Shown here: positions 17,810 through 28,734 of the stretch, piece after piece
How positions within the stretch are numbered: position 1 is the first letter of the stretch
Layout: each line of letters begins with the position of its first letter
Assembly (NCBI GenBank): GCA_902826485.1
Contig: CADEEZ010000019.1
Span: forward strand, 1-37,383
Source of the DNA: an uncultured Gammaproteobacteria bacterium
Lineage (GTDB): Bacteria; Pseudomonadota; Gammaproteobacteria; Berkiellales; Berkiellaceae
Length of the DNA stretch: 37,383 nucleotides
Direction of reading: 5' to 3'
Position numbers and translations under genes: made by a program
The notes under the pieces: model-generated
What the model was told of the DNA's origin: nothing
Database searches by the model: none
Seen by the model: only the letters and a program-made list of their open reading frames with translations

Positions 17810-18955
17810 TTAAGGACTGTTTGGCTTGTGTTTTTTTAACTCAGGCCCTTCGATCTCTTCTTTGCCCTCTGCTCTTTTTCTTTTATCATTATTTCTGTCT
17901 TCATCCATAAGCTCTTCGTCTTTAGATTGCATTAGAGGTAAAAATACATTCTCTTTTTCATCAATCATCTGTATATCTTCAAAGCTCGCTAAGCTCGGAC
18001 TATAAAAACAACCATATTTATAACAGTTTTCCTGATTATAACTTTCACCTAACAATTTAATAAGATTTTCCCTTTCAGAAAAATCAGCAAAACATAATTG
18101 TTTGAAAATGCGATTTTCTTTTTCTATAAGTCTTATACCTTCAAATTTTTCTTTTATTATCTGAGAAACACCTTCTAAATTTTGATATATTAATTCAGCT
18201 AATATATTATCATCTCCAGAAAATATCCTTTTAAGGGCAGCACATCCTTTAACATTTACATAGACTAATGGGTTTCTTCCGCAATAAACTTGTTGGAGCC
18301 AAGCAAATCCCTCAAAATTAAGATCGGTTAATTGGTTACCAGTGCAGTGTAGCTCTTCAAGATTTACAGACTTCTTTAGACTAAGAAGGGTTAATTGGTT
18401 TTCGCTGCAGTCTACATACCTCAAATTAGGACATCCTTCAAGGTTTAAGGTGGTTAATTTGTTCGAAGAGATATTTAGAGATTGAAGGTTAGCAAAATAA
18501 TCTTTCTTATTCTCAGATATAATAAAACGCGTAATTCCTGCAGTTGATAACCCTAACTTGAGTCCTCCTTGCAGAGTAATACATTCATTGATTCGGTGGA
18601 TATTAACTTGGTTTAAGAGTGCATGTCTTTTTTGTAAAGCTTCTATCGTGTTGGCTGGAATAACCGGAATATTATTGTGCTGTGTTTTAAAATAATCTAT
18701 TTCAACTTCTTGTCTAGCGCGGATTTTTTCAAATGCTTTTTTAAAACAAACAAAGGCATTATTAACGTCTAATGCAGCATCAAGGCTTTTATCTATTTGA
18801 TACAGTCGATTATATAAAGGCTGTAAAAGCGTTACATCAGAGATTTTATGGTTTAAGGATTGGCACACCAATTGAAGAGAGGCTAAATCTTCTGGACTTA
18901 AATAATCTGCAATCAGGTGTAGTAGCTCGTTATGAATATTGCCTAAATCAGCCAT
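17810..18955 (-). CDS. F-box and leucine-rich repeat protein, candidate host-targeting effector
   Basis: A 381-residue protein with a eukaryote-type layout. Residues 5-40 (GNIHNELLHLIADYLSPEDL, then LQLVCQSLNHKIS) match the F-box pattern, which in eukaryotes binds Skp1 of SCF ubiquitin ligases. At about residues 157-250 lie four 21-residue leucine-rich repeats of the form LxxLxCxxNxLxxLNLxGC, for example LRYVDCSENQLTLLSL, followed by a degenerate fifth. The C-terminal 30 residues contain two basic clusters, DKRKRAEGK and LKKHKP, like a bipartite nuclear localisation signal. There is no signal peptide. Bacterial F-box proteins are known effectors (such as AnkB and LegU1 of Legionella); a similar use here is an inference. 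The ATG at 18955 follows AAGTGAG. Confidence 0.85.
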   Translation of the reverse strand: MADLGNIHNELLHLIADYLSPEDLASLQLVCQSLNHKISDVTLLQPLYNRLYQIDKSLDAALDVNNAFVCFKKAFEKIRARQEVEIDYFKTQHNNIPVIPANTIEALQKRHALLNQVNIHRINECITLQGGLKLGLSTAGITRFIISENKKDYFANLQSLNISSNKLTTLNLEGCPNLRYVDCSENQLTLLSLKKSVNLEELHCTGNQLTDLNFEGFAWLQQVYCGRNPLVYVNVKGCAALKRIFSGDDNILAELIYQNLEGVSQIIKEKFEGIRLIEKENRIFKQLCFADFSERENLIKLLGESYNQENCYKYGCFYSPSLASFEDIQMIDEKENVFLPLMQSKDEELMDEDRNNDKRKRAEGKEEIEGPELKKHKPNSP

Positions 18956-19197
18956 TTTATTCTCACTTCTTTAAATTTAATGGGCACATCAAGATATGTC
19001 ATTCTAACAACTTAAAGTCTTATTTTGAAGAAAGAACCGCTACCGTTTGTCGGATTTTGGTACTCGTTGAGTAGATTAAGGCAATAACAAGAGTTGTTGA
19101 GAGATAGTTGTTTTTCCTTTCCTAATATATAAAGATCTCATTCACCCCTCATTCACAATGGTTTGTTAGGAAGTTAATTGAAAAGGATTTTTAAGAA

Positions 19198-20709
19198 ATG
19201 AAAAATAAGTTTTTTTTAGCCTGTGTGCTCTTTAGTTGTATCATTGCCACCCAAAACATATGGGCTATTGAAACATCTACCTTTAGAAAAATGCTGGCAA
19301 CCGAATTATCTGAAATGTATTCAAAAGAAATCCCCGAATATAAACAATTCACGGAAATTGTCAAAGCCTCTAATCTGGCGTTTTTAGAAAAAAATCACCC
19401 CTTTAAATTTTATAATAAAGAAAGAGTTTTGGAAGAAAAACACGGCGCGATTAGGGTTAGCACGCCTGAAGAAATGCGACTATTCGCTAGAATATTTAAA
19501 TTAATGGGTATGTACCCCGTCGAATTTTATGATTTAACCCCCTCTGGTATCCCCATGATTGCCACTGCTTTCCGTCCTATTGATGGGTCAATAGAACAAT
19601 CTGCTTTTAGAATGTTTACCTCTATGCTGCACCCAGATTATATTCCTGACGAGGTAAAACATGAGGTAGACATTATTTTATCTCAAAGAAAAAATAATCC
19701 TAAATTTTCTAAAAAATTATTAACTTTATTAGATACAGCAGAAAATAGAGAATTAAATAATCTTGAAGCAAAAAACTTTATCGCAGAATTGGTCAACGTT
19801 TTCAAACTTGAAAACTTAAAACCTATTTACTTTCCCTTGTATAAATCCCTTCGTGAAAAAAATGATGTCTATGCTGACAATATTTGTGTTGGCATTAATT
19901 TAAATCATTTAACACCACGTGCTTTTGACATTGTAGATGCGCAAAAAAGATTAATTGATGCAGGCGTGCCTATGAAAGATGGCGGCATAGAAGGCCCTCC
20001 CATGAGAATCAATGCAGCTAATGTACAGCTAAATCAAACATCGAGAAAAGCCCCTGGTGAATTAATCGTGGTGACTTCAGATAAAACTATCTTGGAACTC
20101 TTTTATGAAAATAGAGTACATTACGACAATTTAAAAAAATCTGCGCCCATTATTCGCTTAGACAAAAATCAATCTGTGAGCGATTATTTAGCTTTAATTG
20201 AAAAGACATTAGAAACACACAAATTGGTTCATATTGAACATAAAGCCCGATTTGGTGAAATCGAATCGAGACACGTTGCTTTAACATCCGAAGGTGAAAA
20301 TTTATATAAAAAATTGCTTGAAGAGAATAAATTTGAACAGGATTTTCCTACCACTCACGAGGAAATGTTTGAACAAAATTTGGCGTATTATAATTTTGAA
20401 GTTAACCCAAAACAAAAATTAAAAAACAAACCCACGAATGCTGATTTACAATATTTGATTAAGCACCAATATTTAAAACTGGTTCCTCAAACTTATGAAG
20501 ATTTTTTGGCTGTCAGTGCTGCCGGTATATTTAAATCAAATTTATCAAATGGCGTACAAAACTTACAGAAAAAAAACCAAACCACTTCACATGAAAATCG
20601 TTTAATATTGGAAAAAGCGATTGGGTTTAAAATATTATCGCGACATGATCTCGCTTTAGCCGAACAAGCTAAAACTAAATTAGAAGCCTATAAAATTTTA
20701 GGACTTTAA
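19198..20709 (+). CDS. Exported 2-oxoadipate dioxygenase/decarboxylase (HglS, DUF1338) homologue
   Basis: HglS-type enzymes (DUF1338) turn 2-oxoadipate into 2-hydroxyglutarate with an Fe(II) centre in D-lysine breakdown. Family segments are clear: EKHGAIRVSTPEEM, LMGMYPVEFYDL, TAFRPID, NHLTPRAFDI, IEGPP, and ARFGEIESRHVALT. Probable metal ligands are His82, His237 and a Glu in GEIE (354 or 356). Arg86, four residues after the first His, matches the substrate-binding Arg of P. putida HglS. Unlike normal cytoplasmic HglS, it starts with an evident signal peptide (MKNKFFLACVLFSCIIA, cut probably after IWA, residue 23). At 503 residues it is slightly longer than HglS. AAGGA precedes the ATG. No lysine-catabolism genes are nearby. 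The substrate may be different. Confidence 0.85.
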   Translation: MKNKFFLACVLFSCIIATQNIWAIETSTFRKMLATELSEMYSKEIPEYKQFTEIVKASNLAFLEKNHPFKFYNKERVLEEKHGAIRVSTPEEMRLFARIFKLMGMYPVEFYDLTPSGIPMIATAFRPIDGSIEQSAFRMFTSMLHPDYIPDEVKHEVDIILSQRKNNPKFSKKLLTLLDTAENRELNNLEAKNFIAELVNVFKLENLKPIYFPLYKSLREKNDVYADNICVGINLNHLTPRAFDIVDAQKRLIDAGVPMKDGGIEGPPMRINAANVQLNQTSRKAPGELIVVTSDKTILELFYENRVHYDNLKKSAPIIRLDKNQSVSDYLALIEKTLETHKLVHIEHKARFGEIESRHVALTSEGENLYKKLLEENKFEQDFPTTHEEMFEQNLAYYNFEVNPKQKLKNKPTNADLQYLIKHQYLKLVPQTYEDFLAVSAAGIFKSNLSNGVQNLQKKNQTTSHENRLILEKAIGFKILSRHDLALAEQAKTKLEAYKILGL

Positions 20710-20730
20710 ATTTTCAATCATCATCGCATA

Positions 20731-20762
20731 AAAAAAGGGCGTACGATTATGCCCTTTTCTTA
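20731..20762. terminator. Two-way intrinsic terminator between the HglS-like gene and gyrB
   Basis: AAAAAAGGGC (20731-20740) pairs with GCCCTTTTCTT (20751-20761), giving a stem with a T run on the plus strand and an A/T run on the minus strand. It lies 21 nt after the HglS-like stop and 12 nt past the gyrB stop, so it can end both convergent transcripts. Confidence 0.8.
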
Positions 20763-20774
20763 AAATAACCAATA

Positions 20775-23216
<2,442 letters not shown>

Positions 23217-23261
23217 TTATTTATTAGGTTGTTCATGGGGTTAAGTTGTGAGATTCGCAAA

Positions 23262-23283
23262 AAATGTTCTACGTAGAACATTT
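23262..23283. other. Perfect 22-bp palindrome, candidate parS variant
   Basis: A perfect 22-bp palindrome with core TGTTCTACGTAGAACA lies 58 nt before the gyrB ATG. The core differs from the classical ParB-binding site TGTTCCACGTGGAACA at only two, symmetric, positions. It may be a parS site for chromosome segregation or an operator in the gyrB leader. The near-match to parS and the place close to oriC favour the first. Confidence 0.5.
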
Positions 23284-23421
23284 AGGGTCTAAATCTCGCT
23301 TTGTTTATCAAAAATCTATCAAATTCATTGATAAATAAACATAAAATTAGGGACCATTTTACCAGATTTTCATCCAAATTGCTTGATTTTCCTAGGGGTA
23401 GGGGCTTAAAAGGTGGCCCTC

Positions 23422-23510
23422 ACCTATGCTAAAGCTTTGGCCGGCAGGCCCGCCCTGTGGGGAAAATAAAGAAGGGCAACCCTCAGCCCGCGACCTAAGA
23501 GCCGCTTGGT
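23422..23510. repeat. GC-rich repeat remnant in the gyrB-recF gap
   Basis: A GC-rich patch in an otherwise AT-rich gap. It begins with the 15-mer CCTATGCTAAAGCTT (23423-23437), which recurs at 36735-36749 next to another palindromic repeat, and contains small hairpins such as GGCCGGCAGGCC. No open frame covers it. It is probably a decayed dispersed repeat. Confidence 0.35.
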
Positions 23511-23535
23511 ATTAAGATAGAGGGAGAATAAATCA

Positions 23536-23662
23536 GGGACGGCATAGAGGCCGTCCCCTACATAGAATCACGTTAAACAACAACCTTTAACATAAATTTT
23601 TGCTTAAAGTCATTTTCCAGAAGATCCGCTTTATGTGTAGGGGGCGGCCACTGTGCCGCTCC
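23536..23662. repeat. Pair of inverted palindromic elements between gyrB and recF
   Basis: Two related hairpin elements face each other. The left one (23536-23562) has an 8-bp stem, GGGACGGC with GCCGTCCC, followed by CTACA. The right one (23636-23662) begins TGTAGGGGGCGGC and ends GCCGCTCC. In the same orientation they agree at 22 of 27 positions, and one stem difference is compensated (A-T in one, G-C in the other). They enclose about 73 bp, much like the pair at 36813-36947. Confidence 0.6.
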
Positions 23663-23678
23663 AATTTCGAGAGGACTT

Positions 23679-24764
23679 TTAAACTCTGCAAACTCTACCA
23701 TTTTCGATGCTAAATCGACGAAGATCGCCTACTTTATCAGCAAAGTTTAACCCTTTCTCATCAACTGCTGTAATCAACACTTGCTGTTGCTGAGCCTCTA
23801 GAAAGGCTAAAAGCTTTGCTATATTTATGTTATCTAACTCAGATATAACGTCATCTATCAGCAGCACGCTCTTTTTTCCGGTATTTTCTTTAAGCCATCT
23901 CGCCTGAGCCATAAATAAAGCGATCATGATCAACTTCTGCTGACCTCGGGATAACACTTTTTCTATTGAGATCTCACGATAGGCCATGACTAAATCTGCC
24001 CGATGAGGCCCCACCTGGGTTGCCCCCAAATGCAGATCTCTTTGTAAAGATCTTGCTAAAGCCTCTTCTAATCTTTCTTCTTCTGACCAACCGGCTTGAT
24101 ATGTAATAGATATTTCAGAGCTTAAATTGGGTAACAACTGCTCAATTGCCAAAGCTATTTCGGATAATAAACTCGCTACCCATTTACGGCGTATCAACTC
24201 AATCTGATTTCCTAGGGCTATTAGCATTTCATCCCAGCAACAAATTTCAGCATGAATAATCGTCCGCTTTAAGGCAGAATTTCTCTGCTTTAATACTTTT
24301 TGATACTTTGCCCACAATAAACCAAAAGAAGGTTCTACGTGGAACATTCCCCAATCGAGTATCTTACGGCGAGGTGCTGCGCCTGAATATACTTGCTCAA
24401 AGCTTTCTGGATGAATAATTTGAATAGGGAAAAATCGAATCATTTCTAAGAAAGTCACATCTTCTTGGTTCAGACGCACTAATGTTTTGCCATTTGAGGA
24501 CTTTTGATAGCCAAAACGGTAAGAATCGTCTTGATCTGAGCGTATGTCAGCGGAAACGACCAAAGTCGTTTGACCAAATTTTATTAAAGGCCTAGTATGA
24601 TGAGAACGAAAGGATCGGCCGTAACCAAGCAAGTGAATGCTTTCTAAAATGCTGCTCTTTCCACTGCCATTCTCGCCTAAAATCAGATTAACGCCATTTG
24701 TAAATTCAAGTTGTTGCGCTTCAAGGTTTCTAACATGATGAATATTAACATTAGTTAGAATCAT
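23679..24764 (-). CDS. recF: DNA replication and repair protein RecF
   Basis: RecF is an SMC-like ATPase that helps load RecA at single-strand gaps and stalled forks. Walker A is GENGSGKS at residues 30-37. The signature LSRGQQKLIMIALFMAQ and Walker B VLLIDDVISELD are near the C-terminus. At 361 residues it matches E. coli (357). It starts 3 nt after dnaN stops, so it is translated from the dnaA-dnaN-recF message. The codons for GMFHVEP contain a parS-like site (24331-24346). Confidence 0.97.
   Translation of the reverse strand: MILTNVNIHHVRNLEAQQLEFTNGVNLILGENGSGKSSILESIHLLGYGRSFRSHHTRPLIKFGQTTLVVSADIRSDQDDSYRFGYQKSSNGKTLVRLNQEDVTFLEMIRFFPIQIIHPESFEQVYSGAAPRRKILDWGMFHVEPSFGLLWAKYQKVLKQRNSALKRTIIHAEICCWDEMLIALGNQIELIRRKWVASLLSEIALAIEQLLPNLSSEISITYQAGWSEEERLEEALARSLQRDLHLGATQVGPHRADLVMAYREISIEKVLSRGQQKLIMIALFMAQARWLKENTGKKSVLLIDDVISELDNINIAKLLAFLEAQQQQVLITAVDEKGLNFADKVGDLRRFSIENGRVCRV
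24331..24346 (-). other. parS-like site inside recF
   Basis: On the minus strand TGTTCCACGTAGAACC differs at one position from TGTTCCACGTGGAACC, a common Pseudomonas-type parS sequence. It overlaps codons of the conserved RecF segment FHVEP, so protein conservation explains part of the match. It lies 1.07 kb from the palindrome before gyrB. Confidence 0.4.
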
Positions 24765-24767
24765 GAA

Positions 24768-25889
24768 TTACAACTTCATAGGCATGATCACATAACGGTT
24801 ATCATGATTGGCAGACTGGTTATCCATACAGGGCTCTAGCAAGGCGCTATTATCTGCATCTGTAAAAGAAACTTTGACTAAAGGAGATTGAATAATCGCT
24901 AAATATTCTTGTAAATAACCGACATTAAACCCTATCTCAGTTTTTTCACCGAGGTATTCTATGGCTAGCTCTTCTTCTGCAATGTCTCTATCGGTATTCA
25001 TTGCCGTGATTTGAAGCAGGTTTTCTTGAATAACGAATCGCGCCCCTTTGACCTTATCGGATAATAAAGCCGATACGCGCTGTAGGGTATCCAAAAACTG
25101 AACTCTGTCTATGGTAAAAGATTGCGAAGAGGTAACAGCAGGCAACACCAAACGATAATCTGGAAACTTACTGTCAATTAATTTTGTGGTTAAACTGTAG
25201 GTGTGATTAATAAATCGCATATGATTAGGCGAAACCACCACCCCCAACTCTGTTTTTTCATCCGCAAATAAACGTTGTAACTCCACCACCGATTTTCTCG
25301 GCATGATCACAGCAAATGACTGGGTTAAGCCTGTTTTGACAGGCACCAGGCAAGTCATTAACCGATGACCATCAGTGGCCACTGCCCGAATACCCACTTC
25401 ATCAAAAATAAAATACACGCCATTCATATAAAGCCGCACATCTTGTGAGGCCATAGCAAATGTCGTGTTTTCTAGCAAAGTGGTTAAAGCATTTTGAGGC
25501 AAAGAAAACTCTAAGCTGCCAACCGATTCTTGCAACCTAGGAAAATCATAGGCGCTTAAGGTCGCTAAAGTAAACTTCGTTTTTTGGCAACGAATAATTG
25601 CTTTGGTTTCTTCTTGCTCTACTTCAATAATGGCATCATCCGGTAAGACGCGACAAATATCGACCAGTTTTTTGGCATTAACCGTAAATTCGCCATTTTG
25701 TGTGGCCGCAACCTCCCCTACTCTTGCCACCAATTCCATTTCTAGATCGGTGCCAATGAGAGACAATAAATTGCTTTTTACCCCAATGAGAATATTAGAC
25801 AAAATAGGCTGCTGATGTTTACGCTCTACCATACCCGAAACCAACTGTAACGGCTTGATTAATGCAGCGCGTGATATACTGAATCGCAC
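24768..25889 (-). CDS. dnaN: DNA polymerase III beta subunit (sliding clamp)
   Basis: DnaN forms the ring-shaped dimer that tethers DNA polymerase III to DNA. It begins MRFSISRAALIKPLQLVSG and ends with the clamp's typical YVIMPMKL (E. coli ends YVVMPMRL), the hydrophobic-pocket end that binds polymerase peptides. Family segments include DLEMELVARV, VRLYMNGVYF and ATDGHRL. At 373 residues it is slightly over E. coli's 366. It starts with GTG (25889), preceded by a G-rich AGGGGGCGAGG. It lies 16 nt after dnaA, in the dnaA-dnaN-recF operon. Confidence 0.97.
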   Translation of the reverse strand: MRFSISRAALIKPLQLVSGMVERKHQQPILSNILIGVKSNLLSLIGTDLEMELVARVGEVAATQNGEFTVNAKKLVDICRVLPDDAIIEVEQEETKAIIRCQKTKFTLATLSAYDFPRLQESVGSLEFSLPQNALTTLLENTTFAMASQDVRLYMNGVYFIFDEVGIRAVATDGHRLMTCLVPVKTGLTQSFAVIMPRKSVVELQRLFADEKTELGVVVSPNHMRFINHTYSLTTKLIDSKFPDYRLVLPAVTSSQSFTIDRVQFLDTLQRVSALLSDKVKGARFVIQENLLQITAMNTDRDIAEEELAIEYLGEKTEIGFNVGYLQEYLAIIQSPLVKVSFTDADNSALLEPCMDNQSANHDNRYVIMPMKL

Positions 25890-25905
25890 CCTCGCCCCCT
25901 ATTTT

Positions 25906-27321
25906 CTAATTTGACAAGATTCGCATTAAATTACTGAAATCTTCCGAGATATCGGTATCGCCTTCCCGCATTTTAATAATGGTTCGACAAGCATGCAGCA
26001 CGGTCGTGTGATCCCTACCCCCAAAAGCATCGCCAATTTCAGGCAAGCTATGGTTTGTTAACTCTTTGCACAGAGCCATGGCCATTTGTCTTGGCCGAGC
26101 AACCGAGCGGTTACGACGTTTAGACAATAAGTCGGCCACTTTGATTTTGTAGTACTCTGCCGTGGTTCTTAAAATATTGTCTATCGAAACTAATTTTTCT
26201 TGTAAAGCCAACACATCTTTAAGGGCTTCTTGTACAAAATCGAGGGTAATGGCCGAGCCTGTAAATTGAGCATTGGCCACTATTCTTTTAAGCGCGCCCT
26301 CTAACTCTCTTACGTTAGAACGAATGCGTTTCGCAATAAAAAAGGCCACTTCATGCGCAAGCTCATAGCCCGATTGTTGTGCTTTTGAAATTAAGATTGC
26401 CACACGGGTTTCTAATTCAGGTGGCTCAACGGCTACAGTTAATCCCGATCCAAAACGAGACTGTAAACGCTCTTCAATGCCATGTATCTCTTTGGGATAT
26501 CTGTCGGAAGTCAGAATTATTTGTTGTTGGCCTTCTAACAAAGCATTAAACGTATGGAAAAACTCTTCTTGGGATCGTTCTTTTCCCGCAAAAAACTGAA
26601 TATCATCGATTAATAACGCATCTACCGAACGGTAAAAACGTTTAAATTCGTTAATGGTGTTACTTTGTAGGGCTTTGACCATATCTGCCACAAAGCGCTC
26701 TGAATGCAGATAAATTACTTTGCCTTTAGGGTTGCCCGCTAAAATCTGGTTGCCAATAGCGTGCATCAAATGGGTTTTGCCCAGACCAACACCCCCATAT
26801 AGAAATAAAGGGTTATAAGCCCCTCCAGGGTTCTCTGCCACTTGTTTAGCTGCCGCTTCTGCCAACTGGTTAGACTTACCCACCACAAAGCTCTCAAAGG
26901 TAAACTGGGTGTTTAAATTACACTGATGGGTAATCACCACCGCCTGGCCAGAATGATGAGAAGAAGCCCCTTGTCTGCCTCCTCCTCCGTTTTGATTGAG
27001 ACCCGTATGCATTTGAACTGGGTGTGGCTGCTCTTCTGGTGTGCCGCTCCCCTGTTGCTCTGCTTCAACAGACGCTTGCCGCGTACCAATTCCGACAACG
27101 ACTCTAGGGGGGTTGCCTTGGCTAAATTCTGATAACAAATTGGTTATATGGGCCAAATAATCTTTGGTGATGCCATCCAACACATATTGATTGGGCGCCC
27201 ATAACATTAAACCATAGGGCGAAATTTCTGCTTGCAGCGGACTAATCCAACGATTAAATGCCTGCTGTTGCATTTCTTCTTTCAAACGCTCTACGCACTG
27301 ATGCCAAAGCGATAAATCCAT
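25906..27321 (-). CDS. dnaA: Chromosomal replication initiator protein DnaA
   Basis: DnaA binds TTATCCACA boxes and opens oriC. Domain I (residues 1-80) begins [13 protein letters not shown] and ends before a Gly/His/Gln-rich linker (about 88-128). The AAA+ domain has Walker A GGVGLGKT near 176-183 and Walker [10 protein letters not shown]. Domain IV carries the box-binding signature, including [14 protein letters not shown] and [11 protein letters not shown]. At 471 residues it is full length. An in-frame GTG at 27327 is two codons upstream; the ATG at 27321 is preferred because GGATCGG lies upstream at good spacing. It faces away from the origin region, as usual. Confidence 0.97.
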   Translation of the reverse strand: MDLSLWHQCVERLKEEMQQQAFNRWISPLQAEISPYGLMLWAPNQYVLDGITKDYLAHITNLLSEFSQGNPPRVVVGIGTRQASVEAEQQGSGTPEEQPHPVQMHTGLNQNGGGGRQGASSHHSGQAVVITHQCNLNTQFTFESFVVGKSNQLAEAAAKQVAENPGGAYNPLFLYGGVGLGKTHLMHAIGNQILAGNPKGKVIYLHSERFVADMVKALQSNTINEFKRFYRSVDALLIDDIQFFAGKERSQEEFFHTFNALLEGQQQIILTSDRYPKEIHGIEERLQSRFGSGLTVAVEPPELETRVAILISKAQQSGYELAHEVAFFIAKRIRSNVRELEGALKRIVANAQFTGSAITLDFVQEALKDVLALQEKLVSIDNILRTTAEYYKIKVADLLSKRRNRSVARPRQMAMALCKELTNHSLPEIGDAFGGRDHTTVLHACRTIIKMREGDTDISEDFSNLMRILSN

Positions 27322-27753
27322 CGTCACCGATCCGCTACCTTATAAAAAAGTTATTTAATTAGAATAATTCGATAAGACTATCGCTAATCCGATTTTCCAG
27401 CCAAGAGCCACAAGTTTATACCCCTTGGCATTTGATGGGAAGGTAAGCAAAGCTGTTAATTAATCTACCATTATGCTTTATTCAGCTGTGGGTAAGTACT
27501 AGCTTTTATACACAGACAAAAACAAAACCTAACTTATCCAAGGGTTATGATAAAAAAAAAGCCACTTATACCGCCCTTTCTCCCCTCTTAAAAACACAAT
27601 ATCTAATTGTATTTAAACATTAAATATCACTTATCCACAAATAATATCGCTATAATAATCATTATTATCTTAAATATATATAAATATAATTATTATTAGC
27701 TCATTCCCTACTGCTTAGTTGTGACATTGATATGCCAGCCAAGTAGCACTAAG

Positions 27754-27790
27754 AATCTGTCATGCCAGTAAACACTTGCTTTTAGGACTT
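27754..27790 (+). repeat. Decayed copy of the palindromic repeat found at 36813-36947
   Basis: This 37-nt segment begins with AATCTGTCATGCCAG and ends with AGGACTT, exactly as at 36814-36850, with the same length and about 29 of 37 positions equal. Its second stem arm has changed so the hairpin can no longer form. It lies inside oriC. Confidence 0.6.
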
Positions 27791-28490
27791 CATCACTTCA
27801 AAAGATTTATTTCAGCTTTCTTTTAAGGTACCAGCCCGCAAGGACTGAGGGTTGTTGTGATTAAAAACCCTCGGCTATCTGCTTAAGCTCTCGCTTCAGA
27901 GACAACTAGGTAGCGACCTTCGATACAGCCTGTGCATAACTAGCCTTATATATATAGATTTTTGGCTAACAAGCGGTTAACAAAGGTTATTTTATCCACA
28001 GATTTTTTAAGACCCACTACTTATCCACAACTCATCCCCCTATTACTCTCCCCTTCATCCCCTGCTTTATATTTGGATAGGCCATTGTAAAATAGGATTA
28101 ATTTCACCTTATCCACAGATTTTAAGCCCTTAATCTTAATCATTAGTTTAAGAATTTAATTAATTAATATTTATTAACGTGCCATTTTTTATCAAACAAA
28201 AAATATCTTAGTTTCATTACTTTTTAAATACGTCAAAACAACAAGCAGTGGATAAACTTAAGAAAAACCCTAGGCGGCTGGTGGATAAGTGGGGGGTTAG
28301 GAGGGGAAAATAAATTAATCGTGAGTTATCCACAAATAGATCAAAGGGTATAAGGGCAAAAACCCCCAAGATAAATTAAATTTAACTTGATGTTTTTATT
28401 GAATAATATTAGGTTATACACAGAAAAAAATGCCCTAATAATCATCATAATTCTTCATTTAACTTTATATATCAATATATAAGAGGGTAA

Positions 28491-28519
28491 TTGACTTCAT
28501 TTAGACACTAGTATATAGT
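28491..28519 (+). promoter_or_regulatory. sigma70 promoter of the rpmH operon
   Basis: TTGACT (28491-28496) and TATAGT (28514-28519) are 17 nt apart, both 5/6 matches to consensus at ideal spacing, 54 nt before the rpmH ATG. It is the best promoter in the window. Confidence 0.75.
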
Positions 28520-28573
28520 TAACCGCCTTAAAATAAGATCTTGATCAATTAACGTTAAGTTTCGAGCTAAAAA

Positions 28574-28729
28574 ATGAAAAGAACATTTCAAAGAAAATCC
28601 AAAGTCACTCGGGCCCGTACACATGGTTTTAGAAAACGTTCTAGAACAGTAGGCGGTAGAGCCGTATTAAGTAACCGCAGAAGAAAAGGGCGGGCACGTT
28701 TAGCCCCAACCGGCGGAACGACTAAATAA
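28574..28729 (+). CDS. rpmH: 50S ribosomal protein bL34
   Basis: bL34 is a small basic protein of the large ribosomal subunit. It begins [20 protein letters not shown] and continues with [19 protein letters not shown], the family's typical content. The C-terminus has extra residues (TGGTTK), giving 51 residues instead of the common 44-46. It is the first gene of the group to the right of oriC and is followed by rnpA after 5 nt, the universal arrangement. Confidence 0.97.
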   Translation: MKRTFQRKSKVTRARTHGFRKRSRTVGGRAVLSNRRRKGRARLAPTGGTTK

Positions 28730-28734
28730 GCCAA

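Larger units (their letters stand above)
27322..28573. other. oriC: oriC: origin of chromosome replication in the dnaA-rpmH intergenic region
   Basis: This 1.25 kb gap has no supported gene and has the hallmarks of a replication origin. Five perfect DnaA boxes, all TTATCCACA on the plus strand, start at 27631, 27992, 28021, 28109 and 28326. Variants: TTATACACA at 27506 and 28414 (plus); on the minus strand TTACCCACA (27487-27495), TTATGCACA (27931-27939), TTATCCACT (28247-28255) and TTATCCACC (28280-28288). Very AT-rich stretches at 27641-27702 and 28137-28210 are candidate unwinding regions. Genes point away on both sides. A decayed palindromic repeat (27754-27790) and a GC-rich patch near 27830-27920 interrupt it. 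Confidence 0.88.

Noticed and set aside
18772..19074. 100-codon plus-strand frame overlapping the F-box gene start and the divergent intergenic region
   Set aside because: Most of it is opposite the F-box domain. It would put a gene through the promoter region of two divergent genes.
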